Assembly (NCBI RefSeq): GCF_022458985.1
Contig: NC_061771.1
Location: 23,447,501 to 23,511,500 of the forward strand
Length of the DNA stretch: 64,000 bases
Direction of reading: 5' to 3'
From: Mugil cephalus
Lineage: Eukaryota > Chordata > Actinopteri > Mugiliformes > Mugilidae
In this document: positions 48,789-59,915 of the stretch, piece by piece
Position numbering within the stretch: position 1 is the first letter of the stretch
How the letters are laid out: the number at the start of each line of letters is the position of its first letter
Notes under the pieces: generated by a model
The model's input: only the letters and a program-made list of their open reading frames with translations
Told to the model about the DNA's origin: nothing
Database searches by the model: none
Translations under genes and position numbers: made by a program

Positions 48789-51700
48789 ATGGCTGCAGAC
48801 TTGATGGAGATTGACGACTCCCTTTACAGGCAAGTTCACCTTTTGGCTGCACATCACAGCACAGTATAGTCAGCGTATCACCACCACCGACAGCATCGTG
48901 TGGCAGGAAATGACAACAGCACCATGCGCCAACCAGTGCACTTGCTGTGATTTTGCTCCTCACTTTCCTCTCTTGATATCTCTGGGCAAATTCCCTCACA
49001 CTCCATCGTGATCTCTTGTCTCCCCATCCAGCCGCCAGCGCTATGTCCTCGGAGACAGTGCTATGCACCAGATGGCCCGGTCCTCGGTCTTTCTCAGTGG
49101 AATGGGAGGACTGGGGGTTGAGATCGGTAGGCAAACATCTTTCAGACATCTTTCGCACTGTGTAAAATTTAACATAATAGTATTCGTAAGGATTCGACCA
49201 GGCGAGTGTAATTTGTCGCTAAGTAATTTGACTTGTTTTCACAGCGAAGAATATCGTGCTGGCTGGTGTGAAGGTAGGGGCGCTCTCTCTGAATATTGTG
49301 ACAGTATAAAAACACTAGTGTGCCAGTCAAATTTCTCACAGGTGTAACGTTTGTTAGTGGACATACGGTTTCTGTGAACATCTGTGCTCTGTGCGTGTAC
49401 AGACTGTCACACTTCATGACACGAAGCAGTGCGAGACCTGGGACCTCGGCTCCAACTTCTTTATTCGCAAAGAGGATGTTTTGAACCAGACGACAAGGTA
49501 ATGATGCACCCCGAGGCTGCGCCGATCCACTTCACACTCTTGTCCTGTGATACGTGCGTAAATGGCCACGTTCTTTTCGTTATTATTGCTCACCCATCCG
49601 CTTGGATTTCTACCGCAGGGTGGAGGCGGTGTGTCCTCGGGTCGCAGAGTTGAACCCCTATGTCCACGTCGACATGTCCTCTTCTGCTCTGGACGACAAC
49701 TCTGATCTCAGTTTTCTCAGAAACTATCAGGTCAGTTACTGCCTTCCAGAATCAAACTCATGATTCCTTAAATGGATGACTCCTGGATTATCAGTGAAAT
49801 GGTTATTTCCCAGACGATAGAAATTGTTGTATATATTCAAACACTGTGGTAGCATAGCTCCAAAGCTGTTGTTTTATTATTTTAGAAAGAGCAGTGGATG
49901 TGGTCGGGTGGAATTCATAGCCTTCCAATGGGAGCAAGCTGTCACAGTGTAAAATTATTGTCCAAATGTTTTCATTTGGGTAAACACTGCTTGTACCTCA
50001 GTCTGTAGACATGTTATACCTAAAATCTGAAATGTGAGAGGTCTTGGAACGAAGCGATCCGTTATGATTTTATAAAACCTTTAGGGACGATGCATCGCGC
50101 CATTGGCTGGCCTATTGTGTGTCTGCATTATTTGTTTCCTTTTCATCAATGGAACAATTAAAATACTGCTCTGCTGTTTCCTTCAGTGTGTGATTTTGAC
50201 AGAGACCAGACTGAGCCTACAGAAGAGAGTAAATGAGTTCTGCCACTCGCAACAACCCCCCATCAGAGTAAGTCTACAGTCCCGCAGTGGTTATACATTA
50301 CAGACAGAGCGTGAGCTAAACCACGTCTTGCCAATGCGGTGCACGCAAGCGGTCAAATATTAACCAATTTTTTTTTTGTCTGTAAATAACCAAACCGTGC
50401 CACCTTTTGTCGTATCAGTTCATCAGCTGTGATGCACATGGCATCTGTGTGCGGGTGTTTTGTGATTTTGGAGACAAGTTTGAGGTGTCCGACCCCACGG
50501 GAGAAGAGCCCAAGGAGATTTTCATCCAAAGTATCACTCAGGTAGTTTTTCTACAGCTAGAAACTTCTCTCACTCTCTACATTATGCTACATTTGTATGG
50601 ATGTAAGAAAGCTGGACTTCCCTGAAATGTGCTCATTTCTTACTCATTGTCTTCGCCTTCAAACTGTTTCCTCTTTAGGACAATCCCGCGGTGGTGACGT
50701 GCATGGACAACCAACCCCATGGCTTGCAGACAGGCCAGAGTGTTGTCTTCAGAGAGGTCAGCGGCATGGTTGAGCTCAACGGCACCGCACGACAGGTTTC
50801 AGGTATTGTGTCTGCACTGCAGAAAACAGATCTTAGTACCTTACAGTTTTGTTTTGTTAAATGTAACATGCAGATTTGGAGACATGTTTCGCGTGTAAAG
50901 TCACATTATTTAATCTAATTCTTCATATTTATGTGTGTTGTGTTTGAATGTGTGTGGTTTTAGTTCTTTCCCCGCACAGTTTTGCTATAGGAGACACATC
51001 CCAGCTTCAACCATATGCACATGGAGGTTTCTTTGTCCTAGTGAAAACTCCAAAGACATACAGATTTGTAAGTTTAAAAAAAACAACAACTAAAAATATC
51101 ACATTTGGAAAAAAATGCATTATTTAAATAAACTGCATTTATATCCACTTATGTTTTTCAGGAAACAATAGAGCAACAGTTGTATGAACCCCAGGTCATG
51201 ACTCCAGACTTCAGCAAACCAGAGGTGAGAGTTTAGAGAAAGCTGTGAACTAGAAAACCAGTTAAAGCACAAATCACAAGCAAGTTGGTTCATAATCCAC
51301 GTAAACTACACTGCATGACTAATGTTGACCCTAGACAATGGACCCTCACCACAGAAACTTACCATGGTCAAAACACTGCTTTTACTTTTACAAATAACAG
51401 GAACACACGTACACCATTACATTCACCCTGTTTCTTGGAGTTTGTATGGAGATGTTTAACCATCAGCCTTGTAAAACTCGTTAAACCAGACACTGTGCGT
51501 TAAATTATTTGAGTTCATGAATTCCTGATTGTGTTTGCTTGAGTTTAACTAAGCAGTTCATTGCATTTGTGTTTAAATCTACCCATCAGGCTCCACTACA
51601 GATCCATGCAGCCATGTTAGCACTTGACAACTTCCAGGAGCAACATAGTAGACTTCCCAACATTGGGTAAACAAAATTTCCACTCACAGTTGTCCACTTC

Positions 51701-54700
51701 AATCTGCTGCTCTACTCTCTGTACGTTACCTCGGGATATTGAATAACATTTCCTCGTGTGTCCTCAGGTGTTTGCAGGATGCTGAGGCTCTACTGAAGCT
51801 AACTGAGGAAGTGAATGCAACTCTAAAAAATAAAGTGAGCTTGCTTTTCTGCTTGTTTTATTCCATCAGTTTGAAGCTACGCACAGAACCATACCCCGCT
51901 GAGATGATTGATGCTAAACATCACTCGTTCTTTTCCTTTCCTCCCAGGCTCCTGTGAACGCTGAGCTGGTGCGCTGCCTGTCGAGGACGGCGAGGGGAAC
52001 GCTTCCTCCGTTAGCAGCAGCTGTAGGAGGTCTAGCCAGTCAGGAAGCTCTTAAGGCCATCACAGGGAAGTTTGCGCCGCTGCAGCAGTGGGTAGGTTAC
52101 TAAATTCAAAATGTAGGTCACCATTACAGGGCTGACATTGTTCTTAGTGCTGGTTGCGTAGCTCACTTCACCCTTAATTTGACTTTGTACGCATTTTTGC
52201 CTCAAGTCTTTTCCCAAATATCTGTAAATTTGGTCTCATTCCCTGTTTCTCTCTCTCACACATGTTCAGTTGTATCTCGATGCCATTGAGGTAGTCAAAC
52301 CACTTCAGTCTCTTTCTGCTGAGGAGTTTTTCCCAAGAGGAGATCGATACGATGGATTACGAGCTTGCATTGGTGAATCGATGTGTCTCGAACTGCACAA
52401 GCTCAGGGTCTTCATGGTAAGATTTTTTCAGCATTTTAAAAACATCTATTGGATGCTGCTTAAAGGTCACATCCAAGTAAACTCATTGTTTTATTTCCTT
52501 CTAGGTCGGCTGCGGTGCCATAGGCTGTGAGATGCTAAAAAACTTTGCCCTGCTTGGGGTGGGACTGGCCAAGAGCTCAGGAGAGGTGGGCATTCGCTTA
52601 TTTATCTTTATTTGTGTTCTGTATATTTCATCTCTGTGTGAAATGAGCTTACTGAAATGTACCTTGTTGTTTCTCAGGTGTGCATAACAGACCCAGACCT
52701 CATAGAAAAGTCAAACCTCAACAGGCAGTTTCTCTTCAGGCCACATCACATACAGGTGAATTGGTACTCAACCACGTCCTCGTTTTAACCGCAACCCTTT
52801 TCTGCTTCTGCACCCTTTGCATTGTGATAACAGCTTAGTTCAGGGGTGTCAAACTCATTTTAGTTCAGGCGTCACTTACAGTCCAATTTAACCTCCATAT
52901 AACCAGTAACATAATAACACAATACCCTACAACTAACAGGAACTCCAGATCTTTTCCTTTGTTTTGGTACAAGGGTAAAAGGCTGCATCTATAGCAAAAA
53001 AGACAAACCCCTGGTGGACAAATTAGGAATTATTTTTACAGAAAAATTGCAGTTCATGTCTTCATTGTAGTTTCTGTATTTGGGTTTTGGCCCCTGAACC
53101 GTATGTTTGACACACCTGGTTTAGTTTATTTATTGATTCCAATCGTCATGCTCCCCTTCCTTCTTGTTTCTCTCTATGTCTCAGAAACCGAAAAGCACCA
53201 CCGCAGCAGAAGCCACTTGCGATATCAACCCAGACCTGCAGGTGAATGCTCACCTCAACAAGGTGTGTCCAGCTACTGAGAGCATCTATAGTGACTCGTT
53301 CTACTACTCTCAAAACCTCGTGGTCACTGCTCTGGACAACGTGGAGGCCCGGAGATATGTGGACAGGTTGATAAAAACATGCTTTGTAAAATAGTCAACC
53401 AACCATAGTTTAACCAAACACATTTTCTAGTTAACTTGGTTATGATGTCAATCTCGGAGTTTCGTGCAATTTAAGGTTGTTTTTGTCACGTTTAGCCGCT
53501 GCGTATCCAATCAAAGGCCGCTCCTGGACTCTGGCACCATGGGAACTAAAGGACACACTGAAATCATTGTGCCAAACTTGACCGAGTCCTACAATAGCCA
53601 TGTGAGTCTGCAGAAGATGTTTTTTTTTTTTCTGGCTCCAACATGTTCATTAAATTCTTTAATTATTGCATTACCCTCACCATGCTAAAATATCTGTCCC
53701 CTTTTCCTCCCAGAGGGACCCCCCTGAGGAGGAGATCCCATTCTGCACCCTTAAGTCTTTCCCTGCTGTCATAGAGCACACCATCCAGTGGGCCAGAGAT
53801 AAGGTCTGACAGCTTAAATCCCAGCACCATTCTTGTTCCGCGCGCGTCCGTCAGCGTGCCTCCTAACTCTTTCCTCTGGTTGTCTAGTTTGAGAACGCCT
53901 TCGTCCACAAGCCTTCCATGTACAACTCCTTCTGGCAGACCCACCCCTCTGCTGAAGCGGTGCTACAGGTGAGACTTGTGCTAAATGTGCAGCAAACAGC
54001 TTGGTTAGGAAACTGTTTTCTTTAATGAAAACTCTCATGTGTGCAGAGAATGCAGACGGGGGAAAGCCTGGAGGGGGCGTTCCAGGTCATCAAGCTGCTG
54101 AGCAGACGGCCGAGTCAGTGGGAGCAGTGCATCGCTGTCGCCCGTCTGAAATTTGACAAGTATTTCAAAAGAAAGGTAACTAGCAGTTGTTATATGCAAG
54201 CTCTACAAATGTGCATTGTTTATGATATTCGTGACATGTTTTATTTTTTTTTTTTTTAAGGCCCTTCAACTCTTGCACTCTTTCCCCCTGGACACAAGGT
54301 TAAAAGATGGAAGTAAGTTTTTAATAATCTTGTGCAAACCTCGCGAAGTTATCAAATAAGATGTTTGGTAAAAGCTTTCTCCTCTTCTTTAGGTTTGTTT
54401 TGGCAGTCCCCGAAAAGACCTCCAACACCTATTGAATTTGACTTGAAAGACTCTTTGTGAGTATGCTTTTATGTCCCCGTTTAACCCTTCGCTCCGGCTC
54501 GATGTCGCACATCCAGGCTTAACGAACTCCCCTCTCCTCCCACCAGACACTTCAGTTTCATTGTCAGCACTGCCCGCCTCTTCGCAGGGATCTATAACAT
54601 CCCTTACTCAGAAAAGGTAGGCTGCTTTGACTCGGGAACACACTCTCAAACACACACTTAATCACTGACTGATGTTTTATTTTTATTTTTTCAGGATCTC

Positions 54701-57605
54701 TCTGAAGAAGCGGTGAGCAGGGTTCTCTCAGAAGTCGAGATTCCTGAGTACAGGCCCTCGGAGAAAGTAAGAGAAAGATCTGACCTTTGTTTTATCTGAG
54801 AGTTAAAAAAAAAAAACAAAAAAAAAAACCCTAATCTCTCGTCTTGTGGATTGTCAGAGTATAGTGACGGACGAGACGGCGAAGAAGCCCGATCAGGCGA
54901 AGATGCCTCTGAGCAGCGAAGAGGAGAGGGAAGCCATCGCCCAGCTGGAGCAGGCCATCGGCACTGACAGGGTCACGCCAGGTCTGCAAACAATCGCCGA
55001 TCACATCCGTTCCGATCTCTCATTTCCCGTCCTATTAAGCGGTCGAAACGAAATTGCCGTTTTTGTAATAGTTAGCGGTAACGCTGCCTCCTCCGCACAC
55101 TCTGCAGAGTGTTTACAGATGAGCCCCCTCCAGTTTGAGAAGGACGACGACGGCAACGGCCACATGGATTTCATCACGTCGGCGTCCGCCCTCAGAGCCA
55201 CCATGTACGCCATCGAGCCCGCCGACAGATTCAAGACCAAGCGGATCGCTGGCAAGATCATCCCAGCCATCGCCACGGCAACGGCGGCTGTGGCCGGACT
55301 GGTGAGAACCGTCGCGCACCACGTCTTTTATCATGACTCATGTTGTTCTTGTCCTTCGGAGATCATTTAATTTCAGCCTGCCCTTCAGAAGTGATTAACG
55401 GTGTAGTTTGCAGCGAGTATTTTGATGTGGTTCACTGTGTCTGCACGGATCAACCGCAGCATTAAAACCATAATAAAAATGTTGCGCAGGGTTTCCTCTG
55501 TGCTGCCTCGAAAACAGTTCTGCCTCATAAAGGAAAAGGACTCGGGCCTTGTGAGGTTTTCCTGTGGTTTCTGGCACCGGGATGTTTGCAGTGGCATCCC
55601 AGTTTTCAAAATACTTGATCAGTTCAGAATGTGGGGATTTTCAGAGGCTGGGTTAAGACATTTAGGCTGTTTTTAATGTTTTTAGAATAGAAAAGAAAAA
55701 GACTTTATTCGCTCCCTGGGGGAAATTCAAGTGTCCAGTAGCTTGTCCACAAACATACACAGACATCAACATAACACGCCAACAAAATCACCAGAATCTA
55801 CAGTGCAGAACTATGTAAATATGAGGCTGTGCTAACATGTCAATATGAATCACTGTGTGAAAAAAACTTTGTATAGTTCAACAATTTAGAAATGAGTATT
55901 AAGCATTTAAAACAGCGGCGTTGTACAGCCTGATGGGGGGGACAAAGGACGTCCTGAACATCTTAGAGCTGTTTCGTTGAGTGAAAAGACGTATAGTTCT
56001 GCTGGAGATGGATGATGCTGTTAGGGAGTGTTTTAGGTGGATGGTACATGTCTGAGTAACATCCACATGAATGACAGTAGTTGTAATGTTGTGGCTGATC
56101 AGTGGGTTTCAGACAAACGTGTTTTTAAATTATATGTTTAGATTGGAATTGTCCACATTATACCATGCAGCTAACAATCTGATCATCAGAATTTATTTTT
56201 CTAGTATTCTTATTCTTCTATTATTCTTATTCTTAGTATTTTGTTTAAATGAATGAATGTTTGATTTTACGTCGTTTAGTGTAAGGCTGAGTTGTAACGT
56301 TTCGTGACATTTGAATGCACCCAGGTGGCTCTGGAGCTGATCAAGTTGGTCGGAGGTTACGGATTCGAATCTTTCAAAAACTGCTTCTTTAACCTGGCCA
56401 TTCCTGTGGTAGTGTTCACGGAGCCGGCCCAGGTCAAACGGACGCTCATCAGGTACGAGGGTTTTTACCGTTTCTCCGTCTCACGCATGCACGATGTCAT
56501 TCTGGTGATGGGTTTATGACACGTGGTGGAATATTTCAGCTTTTTTGACTTATGTCTCTTGAAAATCAGAATTACTTTATTGATCCCGGGGGGGAAATTA
56601 CTTTTCGTTACAGCAGCTCCAACTCAAAGTGTACCAGTGTTAAGAACAAAGAGCAATCAGAATAAATAAGAGAATTAGAATATAGGAAATATATATATAA
56701 CAATATGTACAAGTATAAGTGAAGTGAACCGGTGTTCCGAGTTATTGCTCTACAGAGAAAAAAATATTGCACATGGTGAGAATATATAAGGAAATATATT
56801 ATAATTATTATTGCACAGTCTCAGGGTCAGTATAGTTATAAACATGGGTTATAGTTATAAACAATTATTGCACATAGTAAGACCAGAGTCCCCGAGTATA
56901 CAGGGAATATGTCTCTCACCCTTACGACCACACCTTAACATAGTGGCGCCAGCACTGCAGCAAAGTTTCATTATTATCATCATCACAAATCAGTATACAG
57001 CATAATATAATGATGGCTGCATGGCTTCTTTCCCAGGAACGATATCTACTTCACCATCTGGGACTGCTGGACTATTTTTGGCCATGAGGACTTCACTCTC
57101 TCCGACTTCATGAATGCAGTGAGGGTGAGAAACATTTCTCCACATCTATTGTTGTTGTCTTCATAAATCAGATGCAGTTTCCACATTGTTTTACGTTGCC
57201 ATAGACTGTTTATTTGTCAAATAAAAATGTATCATTTGTCGTGCTTTCTGTTTTAGGAAAAGTACGGAATTGAACCCACTATGGTCGTCCACGGCGTGAA
57301 GATGCTCTATGTGCCTGTGATGCCTGGACACTCCAAGAGACTGAAACTGACGTAAGTGCTTTACTCAACAGAGACCTGTGCTGGGTTCTTAGACGCAAAT
57401 TATTTGTCCGTTACCTAAACCGAACCCATGCATTTAACTCGCTCGGCCCCGACTCCCCCGCAGAATGAAGAAGCTGATCAAGCCATCCGTGGACCGCCGC
57501 TACGTGGACCTCACCGTATCGTTCCCTCCAGAGGCGGACGGAGACGAGGAGCTCCCCGGTCCCCCCGTCAGGTACTACTTCAGCCCCGACGGAGGGACTC
57601 CCTGA
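48789..57605 (+). CDS. uba6: Ubiquitin-activating enzyme E1-like 2 (UBA6)
   Basis: An E1 enzyme that adenylates ubiquitin (and FAT10 in mammals) and passes it to E2s such as USE1. 31 coding exons: 48789-48829, 49032-49126, 49245-49273, 49403-49497, 49619-49730, 50187-50267, 50419-50541, 50679-50802, 50964-51067, 51162-51224, 51590-51666, 51768-51834, 51948-52091, 52270-52416, 52505-52585, 52678-52755, 53185-53366, 53496-53601, 53714-53803, 53888-53968, 54047-54175, 54261-54312, 54393-54456, 54547-54616, 54695-54766, 54858-54981, 55108-55301, 56325-56452, 57037-57124, 57257-57351, 57464-57605. They close to 1025 residues (human 1052, which has a longer N-terminus). GMGGLGVEI lies in the first, inactive adenylation half. 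[12 protein letters not shown] and [16 protein letters not shown] lie in the active half. The catalytic Cys594 is in [11 protein letters not shown]. The ubiquitin-fold domain ends [11 protein letters not shown]. Intron 1 uses a GC donor (ACAG/GCAAGT). Large introns carry repeats listed separately. Confidence 0.97.
52841..53118. mobile_element. hAT-type MITE in a uba6 intron
   Basis: Ends are CAGGGGTGTCAAAC and GTTTGACACACCTG, near-perfect inverted repeats. They are flanked by 8-bp direct repeats, GCTTAGTT (52833-52840) and GTTTAGTT (53119-53126), which differ at one base. The 8-bp target duplication and the CAGG ends are hAT traits. At 278 bp with no transposase frame, it is non-autonomous. 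Confidence 0.88.
55690..56030 (-). mobile_element. Retroelement-derived repeat in uba6 intron 27
   Basis: Begins AAAAAGACTTTATTCGCTCC then TGGGGGAAATTCAAGTGTCC, the tail pattern of a common fish non-LTR element read on plus as its complement. Near its other side are CCTGATGGGGGGGACAAAGG and ACGTCCTGAACATCTTAGAG. Class assignment is from memory of the pattern. Confidence 0.5.
56030..56105 (-). mobile_element. Tc1-derived fragment (copy 4)
   Basis: Read on minus: CACTGATCAGCCACAACATT, then GTGGATGTTACTCAGACATG and ACCATCCACCTA. These are the left end and an internal piece of the same Tc1 family, in a uba6 intron. Confidence 0.65.
56560..57020 (-). mobile_element. Second retroelement-derived repeat in uba6 intron 28
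   Basis: Starts GAAAATCAGAATTACTTTAT then TGATCCCGGGGGGGAAATTA, the same tail pattern as at 55690 but a different copy. It is followed by A+T-rich sequence to about 57020, just before exon 29. Confidence 0.5.
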
Positions 57606-59565
57606 CGCCTCCCCGGAGATCGCACTCAAACCTCCTGTGTCCTTATTTCCCTTCCTTCATGTAAAATTGTTATAACCCAATAACCGAGGCCAGGGCCACG
57701 AGTTTTCCCTCGAGATGATATCTGACGAAGGGCAAAGCTCCTGGCCCCCCGGCACAAGCCCCCTCTGTACTCCATGGAGCAGGAAAGACCGGCGACCGGT
57801 CCCAGTTTTCCTCTCGTCTCAGATCTAGCCAGTGGAACACAGGGCTGCTTGAGTAGCACTTATAATTGTACCTGTGTACATATATTTTCTCTGTTCTGTT
57901 TTCTACTCTGGTGAAATGCACAGCTCCGCCTGTGCCAATGCCTTAATTGATTAATAATAATCTTTTTTTTTTTTTTTTTTTGTGTGGCAGTGAGTCCGAC
58001 TAAAAACTATGTTTACTGAAAGCTGCATACTCCAACGTACAGCCCCCTTCTTTTCACTTGTTTTAAATCTGCTAGGCTCTTAGGGAGGGGGGAGGGGGGC
58101 TGTCGGCACAATAAAGATTAGCAGGCATCGCATCTTCTTCCTCCGAGTCGTCTCGTCAGCCACTGACGATAGTGTCAGCCACATAATTTGCCAGTTGTTG
58201 CCCACGTTCCCCCCCCCCGAGCGAAACCGGTCAAGCCAATATTTCTCGTGTAACATAAAGATGCAACAGGTCAGTGGACGACGGCAAAAAACCACCAAAG
58301 ATACTGATTATCATTGTGTCTGCAGACGATTGTTCTTTTGTGATCACGTTGACTGCCTCATGAAAACATGTTCATATCACAGAGGATGGATGCCACTCAC
58401 CTAAGAGCGACACGCGCCGTCGCGTCGCTCTCCGGTCAGAAGCGACGGCGTCGGCGCGTGTTGCGCTCGACAGCTTTGGGCGCGGCCGCCTGTAACCGTA
58501 GCTTCTACTCTCACCTGCTCTGCTCAGTACCTAGGTAACGGCTGGCATCAGTTAACACAAACGTTCTCCATTAAGATCATGTACTGGCATGCATTCAGTG
58601 ACTGTTTCACACATAGAGAAGCCTTATTTTGACAGACAGGAAACATATGCACCAACTTCTGGGATCACATTCCTGTTTTTAAAAAAAAAAAAAAAAAAAA
58701 AAAATGCATTCGTTTTAAATGGGTAAAAAAAAATTGGAAAAAAAAATTTGCTGTCCATGATTTGTGTTGTATTCGCTTATGGATGTTTGTCTGTGACATG
58801 TATTTATTTACTTGTTACACCTCTTTTTTTTTTTTTTGTGTGTGTGTCAAACTGAGCCTGTGTTGACGAGCTCCGTTGAGTCGTGGTGCACTGGTTAACT
58901 GTTAATCATCCTAAAAGTATAAACGGCCCTTTTATTTAGTTCACATGAAGGTTATGAAAAGGATCTCTGAAATAGACTTGTCACATATTGGCAATGATGT
59001 CGACGCGGTTTTGAATGATATAATCAAACTTTGTATCCAGATCAAGCTGAAGACAAAGTCATCATGTGTCTTTAATAAAACTTCTGGCCCGAAGAGACTT
59101 AAGTCACACAAAATCCCACCTTGGCTTTCATTTACTCCTCTGCCCGTAAACGGCTGCTTCTTGTGCAGTGAATTCCATAAGTGTAAAACAGAACAGTGTT
59201 AAAGAGTGACAATAATGATGTATGTTATTGTGACGGACGGCTCGACCAATGGTCCAATAAATGAATAAATGAGATTTCAGGATATCTTCAAGATACCAAC
59301 GTCTGAGTCTCTGTTTTAAGATCATCACAAACTTCCCTCCAGCTAGTAGAGATGATATCTTTTCAGTTTATTGCATCAGGTATAAACACGTGTATAATAC
59401 CAGCATTGGGATAATTTTTTTAACAAATATTCATCATTTGTGATACAGTTCATTAGAAAACAGTATAATAAATAATTCAATAGTCTATTTAAATTTCATA
59501 GAGCATTTCATTACTGTCAATGTAGTGAATAAAAAAAACATTTTAGTGCAAATTACAGTTTCTAC
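57606..59565 (+). other. uba6 3' UTR and intergenic sequence
   Basis: Poly(A) signal candidates on plus are AATAAA at 58110-58115 and further copies near 59073 and 59250. The stretch holds T and A runs (57963-57980, 58681-58704) and a G+C-rich imperfect inverted repeat at 58405-58468. On minus, AATAAA at 59367-59372 could end polq. The 85-codon plus frame at 58945-59202 resembles no protein I know. Confidence 0.5.
58405..58468. repeat. G+C-rich imperfect inverted repeat
   Basis: Left arm 58405-58429 (GAGCGACACGCGCCGTCGCG...) and right arm 58441-58468 pair over about 25 bases with three to four mismatches or bulges, around an 11-base loop. The CpG-dense hairpin stands out in A+T-rich surroundings. 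It could be a MITE core or a structured RNA element. Confidence 0.6.
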
Positions 59566-59874
59566 ATGCACCGATCAGCCACAACATTAAAACCACTGAA
59601 CATCTTGTAAAACACAATCTCCAGCACAAGATCCCAAACTGATCAAGTATCTGTGGTATGCACTGTAACAGGCCTGATCCACAGAGGCCCCTCCCCTCTA
59701 ACTCATAGGACCCAAAGACCCCCCCCCCCCCCCCAACAACACTGTGTTACCAGACACCACAGGACAACCTCAGAAGACCCACGTCCATTCTCTGATGAAT
59801 CCCGACTCTTTTCAAGGGAGACCCACACAACATTAGGAAGGTGGTCACAATGTTATGTCTGATCGGTGCATATC
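59566..59874 (+). mobile_element. Tc1-derived short element (copy 5)
   Basis: From CACCGATCAGCCACAACATT to GTCTGATCGGTGCATA, so both inverted ends are preserved. The interior retains TTACCAGACACCACAGGACA and a C run (59720-59733). It lies just beyond the polq stop codon. Confidence 0.85.
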
Positions 59875-59915
59875 ACAATACATTGTATTTGATTTCAAAC
59901 GTTAAAACATTCACA

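Noticed and set aside
58945-59202. An 85-codon plus frame downstream of uba6
   Set aside because: Composition is like random A+T-rich sequence, with no similarity recognised.
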